A stretch of 64,000 nt of DNA, from positions 6,305,307 to 6,369,306 of the forward strand of contig NC_019866.2 in assembly GCF_002234675.1 (NCBI RefSeq), in the 5' to 3' direction. This document shows positions 56,001 through 64,000 of this stretch, piece by piece. The position numbers and the translations under genes are program-made. Within the stretch, counting starts at the first letter, position 1; each line of letters begins with the position of its first letter. Under the pieces are notes generated by a model. The model did no database searches. It was given only the letters and a program-made list of their open reading frames with translations, and was not told the DNA's origin. This DNA comes from Oryzias latipes. Taxonomy: Eukaryota > Chordata > Actinopteri > Beloniformes > Adrianichthyidae.

Positions 56001-59000
56001 GGAACTATTAGAACACAAAATTGCATAAAGTGCTTTATGAAACGTTCATTTCAGCCACTGTTTCAGGCTTAGATCACTGAGATGTAAAAATCAACAACAA
56101 AATCATTAAAATTTCCCCTCTGCATCCATTAAAAAGTGTCATATATTTTCTGATTGTGAACAATCAAATTTGTGTAATTTTACACTTAAATGTTAGAATT
56201 AAAACATTTTTGGTCAAGTTTTGAACAGCAGGTACATCCCCCGTCCTCTGATCACGTCTGCTCTGTCTGCCAAAGGCTCTCTGTGCCTTTCTGTGGTAGT
56301 GTTTATCTATTAGTGATGACATGAAGAGATGATACTAAAATATAAAGCACACACAGGATCCCATTTTCAGTGCTGTTGTTTACTTGTCAGACTTTGTCCT
56401 CTACAGCAGCAGCTTTGGTTTGGGCTGATCAGATAAAGACCGAGCGAGAGGTTCAGTCCACTTAGAAGTCCTCTTTTTCCTCTATCTAGGAGGTTAGAGT
56501 TAGGGCTGGGCGAAGTTACCTTAAAAATAAAATGGACAGTTTCTTTTCCACCAAATGCGCAATAAATACTATTACCTTACAAAGACTACTAAAAGCTCTT
56601 TTATTTTTAAATCTCCTTTGGAGGTTGACCTGAATTCAATTACATTCAATTTGTGTTTTAAACATTCTCTTGTAGCATTTTTCTCATGATGGAGGACATA
56701 CTTATAAAGACAAAAAAGATTAAAATTGTATTTCTTAGAAACATTTTTTTCAAATCGTAGTGAATCAGGAGCAGACAAAAAAACGCTATTCAAAAAAAGC
56801 CTGTAGCACGGATGTATGTTCTGCAGTCGGCAGGCCGCTTAAGCCCCACTCCACTCCATTCTGATGCATCCAATCGAAGATAAATGGATCCATGTACGTC
56901 TTGGTTTTCCTCGTCCCAGTTGGTACCTGGCTCAGAACTGTATGGCGGGATAGCTCCAGTTTTTGTTGCACTGGTTATGTTTGGTTGAGATGTGAGTACG
57001 TAAACAGATGGATGATGGGAAGGGGTGCACACTCCAAACCACAATTCAGAGGGTGAATTTCTAATTAACTCCTGCCGCTCTGCAGAAATGATGTCCTAGA
57101 AACTGACTTTTTTGGCTAAAAACGTCATAATCATAATTAAAGACCACTGGGAACGCTTTGAAAATAGATCAATAGATCATCATGGTGGGATTTAAAATTG
57201 AAAAAAAAAAAGCTTCGTTTTTGAGTGAACTAACCTTTGTTTCTAACAGACTGCTGACCCAAAAACTGTTAAAACCATTGTTTCCATTTATCTAATCCTG
57301 CAATAAATCTACATTTTCCTCCGGTTTGCACCAAAGTCCCACTTTACCTCAAAGTGTAGAAAAATGTCTCTTTAGTTTATTAATTAAATTAAAACAAATA
57401 TCCGCTGTATCCAACAGGAAAGTTAGAAATAAAGTCAAAAAAGAGATGGACACAAATGACAAAGATACAACTGACTGACAGTGAAGCAGACAGGTTAACA
57501 GGGAGGGTGTGAGGCCTGCAGCCGACTGACTCACTGGGTATTTGCACCACCATCTTGTGCTGCACAAAGAGGGAAAATCATCAGCTGAAGCACAGACAAC
57601 CACAGTCAGTGGGTAATAAGGCTTCACACGCAAAAATCCCTCCAGATGAACGGCAACATTTCAGCACAGAAGGTTTTGAATCACAGTTCAACCTGAACAA
57701 TGGAGACAGTCAAGTCCTGCGCGGCTGAAATTCTAGCCTCACCAACACTGACATTGTAAGTAGCGGCCAGTCAAGAACAGAAATTGGATTAAACACACAC
57801 ACACACACACACATGCTGGTAATCTAACTCCAAAGATGTATGTCTTAACCTCCATATACCATCCCATAATTCCTGCTCCAGCTCTGGTTCTAAACGGATC
57901 AAGCCTTTCACAAAGTAACGCACACGGATGGTGGAAAAAGATCAGATCTGACCGGCAGCCATTGTTTATCAGCACTGCTGTCCATATCTGAGGGGCCTGT
58001 CTGTTAATCAGTTAAACAGGAGGCGCTGCAGAAACAGGAGCCCAAAACAGCCGCCGCAACATAAGAGTGAAGCCGTGACCCTGGATTTGGGAGGAACTGG
58101 AGCTACAGGAGATATGAATGCAGATGAAAATAAAGTATGAAGTAAAAAAAAATAAAAATCCATTCAAGTTCAGACTTGTATAAGTTCTTAATTAGATTTC
58201 CGCAGTATGAAAAAAACACACTAGGCTGTGAAAAGACATGAAAAAAAAAAACCTGCTGGAGTCCTGCTAACACCAAGCGACACCTGCTTTACTATATAAT
58301 TTATTGAGGTCTGGTCTCTATGATTGGATTTCTGCTGAATGCCAGCGGTGTAACCCACTCCCACTGTGCGCGTCCCAGAAGGGTGATGTGAAAAATGTGT
58401 GCCGGCTAATATAGACCCTCCGAGCCGAGCTGGACTCACGCGAGGCTCCTCGCCCAAGAAGACCCTCCCACTTTTCGCGTGTTTTTAGAACAGCAAACAT
58501 TTCCTTTTTTCCAGTTTAAAATGCGTTTCGACTCCATCGAGTCTTTGAGGTGGTCCTGTAGTACAAACTCCATTTTTAAACAAAATATGAATAAAACAAC
58601 GTCAGGGTTCCATATGTGGAAGGCGTAAAAGCTGCTAAAAAAAGAAATGCTGGTTAAAGATCACATGCAGATTTCAAAGGATTTCTTTTGACATCAGAAA
58701 TAAAAATGTACGTACCTAGGTTGGTGCTAGGTTGCTTAATTGCTATGTGCAGCTTTGTGCACCACAGCTTTCAATCAGTCTTCACGAGGATTATTTATTT
58801 TTTATTTTTTTACATGGCAACAGCCCGATAGCCATCTGTAATCATAGCACTCACAAGGTGGGTGTTGGTTCTCCCTCAAGAACCCCACATGCCAGTCTTT
58901 ATAGGCCTCATATTTGAATTTGCACTCTCAAGTCTTATATATAGTTTTATTGGGTAATTGGGATGGTCTGATGAAAAGCAAAGGTCACTGTCAGCCGTGA

Positions 59001-59940
59001 GTTTTCCATCGCCGCGCCTGCTTTTCCTACAGCGGTGTGAGCATGCTCTGTGAGGTAGCCTCTAAAAACTGGAGGGAAAGAGTTGAGGCTTTGTCAACAC
59101 GACTGCGTCATTTAAGCCGTAGGAAAGACTGATTCAGACGCCTATGGAGACTGAAGGGCTGCGGCGCTCACTCTGCATGCTCAAAGGATCCCTTTTCATT
59201 TTCAATAAACAAGGACTGGCTCACACGGCAGCGTAACCTGACCTCTCTCGAAGCTAAAAGGTTGTTCCGACATTCTTTTAGGTGAATTTCACACTTCCTG
59301 GCTAACTTCCTTTAAGATGTGGGGAATGCAGCACACCCCCTCTGGACGAACGTGGACTGTGAGTGTCACCGTGCAAAGAGACCCCTGTGAGTCTCTATGT
59401 GTTGGGTTAAAATAACTCCAAGACAACTAAAATACAAGCAGTCACCTGGTAGATCAGGACTTTGAAGTGGCGTCGCTTCAGCAGCTCGTTCTCGTTGTTC
59501 TCCAGCTTTTTGATCTGGCCCGCCTGCTTCTCCAGGTTGCTGCGTACCGTCTTGATGTTGACACTGACCTTGCGCACCTTGTCTAGCATTTTGTTGACTG
59601 TCTTGGCAGTGTCAACGTGGTTCTTGGACAACTTGGTCAGCTCCCCTTGGATCGTTGACACCGACTTCTCCATGGCCTCCTGTCGAGCCTCCAGTCCATT
59701 CTGAGTGTGCTGGATGTTGTCCACCACCCCGATTATTTTGTCTAGCAGAGCCAGAACCATGACGCCATTCCTCTGAGCTTCACTGGCACCTCCAGAGCCC
59801 GTGGCCAGCACTAGGTCTGCCTCTTCAGAAACATCGTCTAAGGCCGATTCTGAGGCAGAACCTACCAGAGCCACCTCTTCGTCATCATAGGGCACTGCTG
59901 CATGGATTACTTGATCCGTTGTCATACCTCTATCTGCCAT
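46328..59940 (-). CDS. cavin1: Cavin-1 (PTRF), caveola coat protein; two coding exons
   Basis: Cavin-1 forms the trimeric coat that stabilises caveolae at the plasma membrane together with caveolins. It was first described as a factor releasing RNA polymerase I transcripts. Exon 1 is 59940-59446 (165 codons) and exon 2 is 47095-46328 (255 codons plus stop). Both junctions are in phase 0 with consensus sites (TACCAG|GTGACT and CCCTCAG|GAC). The intron is 12,350 nt. The 420-residue product compares with 390 in human. The start ATG at 59940 has G at -3 and +4 and is the first in-frame ATG; the product begins MADRGMTTDQVI. Fish often keep two cavin1 copies, and I cannot say which one this is. Location next to STAT3 and ATP6V0A1 matches human. 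Confidence 0.96.
46736..46867 (-). repeat. cavin1: Four undecad repeats in the CAVIN1 UC1 domain
   Basis: Four consecutive 11-residue units: KEKMEKTKQKT, KENLEKTKKRT, RENLEKTRQRT, RDNLEKTKHSL. The repeat period is 33 nt in the DNA. Human cavin-1 has three at the same place by my alignment. The domain is a right-handed coiled coil that binds phosphatidylserine and tunes caveola stability. Confidence 0.85.
48590..48800. promoter_or_regulatory. Candidate intronic enhancer 1 in CAVIN1
   Basis: A GC-richer island in AT-rich intron. It contains two CAGCTG E-boxes (CTCAGCTGTCC and GACAGCTGACA), a TEAD-type CATTCC in GGCCATTCCCTG and a GATA-type AGATAA. Such a mix is typical of muscle or heart enhancers, and CAVIN1 is strongly expressed in muscle. 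Function is inferred only. Confidence 0.3.
51130..51560. promoter_or_regulatory. Candidate intronic enhancer 2 in CAVIN1
   Basis: It contains two CAGCTG E-boxes about 30 bases apart (near 51164 and 51190), two AP-1 sites TGAGTCA (near 51151 and 51464) and a consensus MEF2 site CTATATTTAG at 51542-51551. The block is richer in GC than the surrounding intron and has no repeat signature. Function is inferred. Confidence 0.3.
52677..53210 (+). mobile_element. TTAA MITE with captured coding fragment, copy 6
   Basis: It starts near AATGTCCTACTCCAATTAT and matches the family throughout. A frame from ATGGCAAACGGT (near 52917) gives MANGVGAILPSSF, a stop, then PDVSSDEEENEDV, the same fragment as in the other copies. 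The right terminus is decayed. Confidence 0.6.
54391..54497. repeat. Self-complementary (TATC/GATA) microsatellite
   Basis: Tracts of TATC and GATA alternate with TATA runs, so several segments are palindromic (for example AGATATCTATCTATAGATATCT, given as a label). The DNA or RNA could form hairpins; length variation is expected. Confidence 0.9.
54672..54884 (+). mobile_element. piggyBac-type MITE, copy B
   Basis: The left end (G)TAACCCTTGTGCTATCC and the right end GATAGCACAAGGGTTAA form inverted repeats next to TTAA (left one mutated to GTAA). It is 213 bp long with no coding sequence. The interior is shared in reverse with 8990-9203. It was inserted into the hAT element at 54003-55225 and is therefore younger than it. 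Confidence 0.8.
56650..57195 (-). mobile_element. TTAA MITE with captured coding fragment, copy 7
   Basis: The right end GGTGGGATTTAAA (TTAA at 57192-57195) and the interior match the family. On the minus strand a long frame survives: KTGAIPPYSSEPGTNW, then DEENQDVHGS and LDASEWSGVG. This is the best-preserved version of the shared coding fragment in the window. The left end is eroded. Confidence 0.6.
57793..57813. repeat. (AC)n microsatellite
   Basis: About ten AC units in the CAVIN1 intron. Confidence 0.9.
59446..59940 (-). CDS. cavin1: CAVIN1 exon 1: acidic N-terminus and HR1 coiled coil
   Basis: Residues 1-165. A short acidic lead (PYDDEEVALVG, SEEADLVLA) is followed by the highly conserved HR1 helix, roughly residues 58-165. 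Its landmarks are VMVLALLDKIIGVVDNIQ, STIQGELTKLSKNHVDTAKT, KVRKVSVNIKTVRSNLEKQ, AGQIKKLE and RRHFKVLIYQ. HR1 drives cavin trimer assembly, and its basic face binds phosphoinositides. The exon ends exactly after IYQ, the same point as in human, where exon 2 resumes with DEVK (DQVK here). Confidence 0.95.
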
Positions 59941-60330
59941 GACTGTCAATACACAAACTGCAGTCAGTGGGCTACACAACAAAAATCAATTTTTTACAAC
60001 AACCTTTAACAAAATCGGTACCTGGTTTTTCGAACTTCCTTCCAACCACTTTCTCGAGCCTCTAATCTACGTCTGCTGAGTGTTTTTACCCGCAGTCTTC
60101 TCTGTCTCTGTCTGCCTTTGCTCTGGGATGCCAGCCAGCCAAGGGGAGTTGAGCCTCTCACAGCTGAAGCATGCGTACCCTGACTCATATGCCTCTGCTC
60201 CCAGTCAAAGTATCCGCCCAAAGTTTTTTCCTCTCACCACCCGGCCTCCACCCACCACCTCCACTGATGCTGCTGCTCCACCCCATTCAGTCCCCGAGCA
60301 ATGGCAGTGTGTCAAAGCTCCACCTCCTAC
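59941..60330 (-). promoter_or_regulatory. cavin1: CAVIN1 5' UTR and promoter region
   Basis: Directly upstream of the CAVIN1 start codon, GC-richer than the flanking intergenic DNA. It is not clear whether the 5' UTR is continuous. A possible donor (ACCAG|GTACCG, near 60020) and an acceptor (ATTGACAG, two bases before the ATG) would allow a short 5' intron. No TATA box is evident. The transcription start is not defined. Confidence 0.4.
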
Positions 60331-62540
60331 ATGACATGAAAATCCTGTCTAACATAAGAAAGTTCGGACTCCAAATGGCAAAAGATGCAAAACAATGGAA
60401 CAGACAGCGATCCCTAAAACATTAGGTGCTTTCTTTCTAGTGTTAATCCTATTTATTTTGTATTTCTCTGTTAAAAATGGTCGTAATGTTTGTCTTAGCC
60501 TCAGACTGATGGATCAAATTTGACATTGAGGACTAAAATGCAAAGAATAAATCAAAACTATTCGGTCGAACAGGCTTTAAATCATTATGTATTGCCAAAG
60601 GCAATACATTTTGAGAGATAAACTCAGAATTTTTAGAGATTACAAATAATCATCAAATCCATTTTGATCAGAACCTGTCTGATGAAAATTACTTTTTTGG
60701 TTTAAAGAACTGGAATTAAAATTTCTAGTTTAAAATTCGAATGGAAAACAGAAATAAAGTCAGAAAACTCTGAATTCTGTCTTTGGTTAATCAGAAAAAA
60801 ATTTCATCCTTCATTAATGCTCAGTTAGTTGCCGTCATAACCACTAGAGGACGCTACTATGCAAATTTTGTCAACAAAGGGGAAATAATATGGAGGCTCA
60901 AACTGTTCATGATTAAAAAAAAAATTACCTTGTGCAATCACATAATCAAAAGGTCAAAGTTTATGTTCAAATGTGCGTTTATTTAGTGCATGAAAATTTT
61001 ACTCTAGAAAACAAGGACCTCATTTTTAAAATTGTATTCTTAATTGCATTATATTGGTCTATTTTTTATCTTTGTGAAATTTAAGTAAACTGTTATTGTT
61101 TAAAGCTAGGCTTCAACATGTTCTCCACAGAAAAGAGTGTTTTTGGTGTTTTTAACATGTTCTTATGGGATTTTTCTGATGATGGACGACATAAATCAAA
61201 GCTCAAAATTGCATTTCTAAATATTTTTTAATTCAAATCATTGTGAATCATGAATTAAAAAAGATTTTATTTGTGATGTAGGAAATACCCAGGGCGGGCT
61301 ACAAGATCCCCACTTTGCTCTGGAACGGAGAAGGAAAGGGGGCGGGGTTTCTCCACGCCAACAGAACTGCCCACAACTCAGAGGTGAATTTCTGATGAAA
61401 CAATGTCCTTGAAAACAACATAGATTTTTATTATTTTGGCTAAAAATGTGAAATGTGAAAATGTGTTTCCATCTAAAAAGGTTTATTAATAAAACAAGCA
61501 TCGTGGAAAATTTAGCAGAAGTTACAGAAATATAAGGAAACTGATATTAAAGTTAATTTATAAGGTAAATAAATAAAAATTTGTTCCTAAATTTGTAAAA
61601 TTAAGAATTAGTATTTGCTGCCACCTGGTGGTGAAGTTGAAAACATTTAATAAAAACCTCGTTTACGTTTAGTTTTCCTGTGTGGACCTTCAAAATAAAG
61701 TACTCAAACGACACAAACAGTTTTATTAAATATCTCAAATAACCTTGAAATAAGAAAATAATAAAAATAAACCAAAATAATTGCATATTATTGTTCACTG
61801 TAAGCAAATTGTACTACATTAAAATAAAAGTGATGATAATGACAAAGAAAAACACAACTGAAAAATAAAAAAGGTTTTTAGCAGCTTCTTAAAACTTTTT
61901 GGATTGTTTGTAAATTAATCGAATCTGTCCTAAAACTTTGGTAAGCCTAGATTTATTTGGTGCTTATAAACAATATAAACTGCTGCGTCCATTTAAGTTT
62001 TCATAATTTAAAAAGAAAGTTTTAGGACCATGTAATGTAGTAACTATGTGTCACCACTAGAGGTAGTATAGCTTTACAAGTTATTTAAGTCTGCAAAAGA
62101 GAACTTTATTGGTTAGCTTATAGTTAAAATATTTGTTTTAAAATGGTAAAGAACGTTTCAAAGTTGTCTAAAATGTCTCAAATGACAGTTAAAAAAAGTT
62201 TTATACTATTTTCATCACAAGAGGCCGCAAAAGCAACGTTCTCCTCAAACTTGTATATTTTTTAAATGAGGGTGCAGTTGTTCTTAAGCAAAAATAAAAT
62301 AAGACAATGTTTAGGAGAGACAGCAAAGTTGTATATTTTTTGACGAATTTGATTTTAGCATTTTTTTTCATTGTTTTTTTTTTTTTTATTGAACAGAATA
62401 TTAAATTACAAAACACAACATAAAGGAATCAAATAGGATTTTAGCATTAGCTTTACAGAGTTATCGAACTATTCGTGACAACAGTTCCGGTTCTGTGTTT
62501 CAGATTAAAAGACTATAAATTAGGACCTGCAAGCAACAAA
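60331..62540. other. Intergenic stretch between CAVIN1 and ATP6V0A1
   Basis: AT-rich, with no gene recognised. Holds one truncated MITE (61125-61470). Confidence 0.5.
61125..61470 (-). mobile_element. TTAA MITE family, copy 8 (truncated)
   Basis: Shared blocks AGTGTTTTTGGTGTTTTTAAC, TTTTTCTGATGATGGA and ACTCAGAGGTGAATTTCTGATG identify the family, in the same orientation as copy 5. The coding fragment and one end are missing. Confidence 0.5.
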
Positions 62541-62544
62541 ACAG

Positions 62545-62600
62545 GGAGCCAATGGAAAGTAGTTTTGTGATCACGTGACTCGCGAAAGGGTCAGTCAATT
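62545..62600 (+). promoter_or_regulatory. atp6v0a1: ATP6V0A1 promoter with CCAAT box and CLEAR-type E-box
   Basis: A CCAAT box (62549-62553) is followed 16 bases on by ATCACGTGAC (62570-62579), nine of ten bases of the CLEAR consensus GTCACGTGAC bound by TFEB/TFE3. These factors drive lysosome and V-ATPase genes. The spacing just upstream of the probable first exon fits a functional site; binding itself is inferred. Confidence 0.6.
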
Positions 62601-62609
62601 CTTCTTACT

Positions 62610-62739
62610 GGGACACTTCCGCTTTGAAATGACGGTGCCAGGCTGAATCCCTCAAGGAACCGACCTCAACATCAAACCTTCTGAGGAAAAAAACGTTTGG
62701 TGACGCACAGACGAGAGGATTTACGAGTTTATCTGAACG
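62610..62739 (+). other. atp6v0a1: ATP6V0A1 probable non-coding first exon
   Basis: A GC-richer stretch downstream of the promoter motifs ends in a plausible donor, GAACG|GTAGGG (62739/62740). The next acceptor, TATTTGCAG, is at 63536, 47 bases before the start codon, leaving an intron of about 0.8 kb. The start of the exon is an estimate. Confidence 0.5.
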
Positions 62740-63583
62740 GTAGGGAAGTCGGTTGAATTCGACCGTAATGGTCATCAATTAGCTAGTCAACAGGTGTGCT
62801 AAACTTGTATTAGCCCATAACATTCCTTTTTAATTGTGTTTATTAGATAGGTGGAAGAGTAGAACGTAGGGCGAAATGGAACCAGTGTTGTTCGCAGTGT
62901 CAGTTGGTAAAATAGGGTTGTAAATGAGCGCGCGAGCCCCTGTGTGTATCGATCCCTGGAACGTCAGGGATCCTCCCGTTCGGAGAACTTTGCTAACCCG
63001 CCTTTCTGACTGTTGTGAGCTTCAGGGGAGGTCCTGAGCGGCTTACAGTGGCTCTTTCAAAAGGGTTTTGCGGTGAATGAAACTAGAAGTGCTGTCACTG
63101 ACTGGTAACACTTGTCCACGTCGATAAGGAACTGTTCTTTTCCTCCGTTGGTTGGTAGGGCTTACTATAGAGGCAGGTCACATGCTGTCTTGTAATCCTT
63201 AGATTAAGTCTGTGGTGATTTCACAGTTGGAGGATATGCTGCTGCTTAGCTCTTTGGCATTCAGAAAATCTGAACATTAGGAGCTAAAAGACTTTATCAA
63301 AAGAGCTCCAATAAATCTGCATTGTCTGAAAACTTTAGGATTATATGAGCAGTAGAACATAAAAAAAAAGAACAGATTCAACTTTTAAAAATGAAATCTA
63401 ATGACCACTTTTCACCCCAGTGCAAAACTAGCACATATATGATTAGTGCAATGGTTTTCTCATGTTGGTGCGTACGGCCTTTGGGTCACGCACAGTATGA
63501 CTTTAACCTAACATTATTCACGTCTAATATTTGCAGCTCCTCGCTGGTTTTAAGGGTGCAGAGCCCCCACGGCCATCAGCAAC

Positions 63584-63700
63584 ATGGGACAGCTCTTCAG
63601 AAGTGAAGAGATGACGCTGGCTCAGCTCTTCCTGCAGTCAGAGGCTGCCTACTGTTGTGTCAGCGAGCTGGGAGAGATCGGGATGGTTCAGTTCCGCGAT
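63584..63700 (+). CDS. atp6v0a1: V-type proton ATPase 116-kDa subunit a1, first coding exon (gene continues to the right)
   Basis: Subunit a of the membrane-embedded V0 sector carries the two half-channels through which the V-ATPase moves protons. The a1 form serves synaptic vesicles and the endolysosomal system. This exon encodes 39 residues starting [20 protein letters not shown], followed by [19 protein letters not shown], then a perfect donor GAT|GTAAGT. Human a1 differs at only a few positions (MGELF, GELGKVQFRD). The acceptor is at 63536 (TTTGCAG), and the ATG at 63584 has A at -3 and G at +4. The rest of the protein (over 800 residues in the family) lies beyond the window; no second coding exon is visible before 64000. 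Expression is probably governed by the CLEAR-type E-box near 62575. Confidence 0.93.
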
Positions 63701-64000
63701 GTAAGTTCAGCCTTGCTCTTAAATGCGTGTGGAAATGGCCCTATGAAAGAAATCGGCTGCATCAGCCATGCCCCGGAGACGGTGCATGCCCTCGTGCATC
63801 ATGTGCTCACAGCAGAACATTCCTAGCATGGGAGAGCTTACTCCTGACTTGTCCCAAGGCTAGCTTTGTCCTCGTGAACATGTGTTTTTTTTGTTTGTTT
63901 TTTAAAGAAAAAAAAGGAAAATTTTTCGGCGGTGATGGCTTATTCATGTGATTATTACATGATCCTGCTTCAACCTTGGCCCAGATTAAATAATAGAACA

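Larger units (their letters stand above)
47096..59445 (-). other. cavin1: CAVIN1 intron, 12.35 kb
   Basis: It contains no other gene I can support. It holds MITE copies at 52677 and 56650, a nested hAT/piggyBac composite at 54003-55225, microsatellites, and two motif-dense GC-richer patches (48590-48800 and 51130-51560) that could be enhancers. A small CG-rich patch at 58370-58490 is unexplained. Confidence 0.8.

Noticed and set aside
59462..59704. 80-codon plus-strand frame rich in S, F and L
   Set aside because: Antisense of the CAVIN1 coiled-coil exon.
60006..60425. Plus- and minus-strand frames of 71-84 codons upstream of CAVIN1
   Set aside because: They lie in the presumed CAVIN1 5' region, lack homology, and look like chance frames in GC-richer DNA.
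63655..63951. 98-codon plus-strand frame overlapping the ATP6V0A1 exon
   Set aside because: Out of frame with the clearly conserved a1 sequence and running through its splice donor into intron.

Overview
This window is vertebrate nuclear DNA, almost certainly from a ray-finned (teleost) fish. Genes are split into many short exons with GT/AG introns. The predicted proteins are close to, but shorter or longer than, their mammalian counterparts in fish-like ways. The space between genes is AT-rich and full of fish-type non-autonomous transposons: TTAA-flanked miniature elements, hAT elements and tRNA-derived SINEs. I cannot name the species; a medaka- or killifish-like percomorph is my guess.

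Three genes are certain and sit in the order known from human chromosome 17q21: STAT3 (minus strand, coding 40413 to 32262), CAVIN1/PTRF (minus strand, coding 59940 to 46328, one intron of about 12.3 kb) and the first coding exon of ATP6V0A1 (plus strand, 63584-63700, continuing past the right edge). The 22 STAT3 coding exons read through in one frame for 765 residues. The two CAVIN1 coding exons give 420 residues. CAVIN1 and ATP6V0A1 are divergently arranged. STAT3 has a separate non-coding first exon near 42.6 kb with a CRE-containing promoter behind it. ATP6V0A1 has a CCAAT box and a CLEAR-type E-box in front of its non-coding first exon.

The left half (1-30 kb) contains no gene I can name. 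A GC-rich, CpG-dense block at 26.5-27.1 kb looks like a promoter and carries a perfect splice donor on the minus strand at 26887. This suggests the first exon of a minus-strand gene whose body lies in, or left of, the window. A good minus-strand internal exon candidate at 5259-5320 could belong to it. A 55-codon open stretch at 28759-28926 (minus) looks like the last exon of a small unrecognised gene. The rest of the left half is mobile-element debris: a nested pair at 1.2-3.2 kb, a hAT element with a perfect 8-bp target duplication at 3.3-4.1 kb, a MITE interrupted by a SINE at 9.2-10.0 kb, a fold-back MITE at 18.8 kb and a solo LTR at 25.5 kb. Eight copies of one roughly 400-600 bp TTAA-type family, several carrying the same decayed protein-coding fragment, are spread over the whole window.

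The observations most worth a second look are: loss of the splice acceptor used in mammals for STAT3-beta; fusion of two mammalian STAT3 exons; an additional 11-residue repeat in the CAVIN1 membrane-binding domain; the shared coding fragment in the MITE family; and the unassigned minus-strand exons left of STAT3. I found no system that I would call new to biology.
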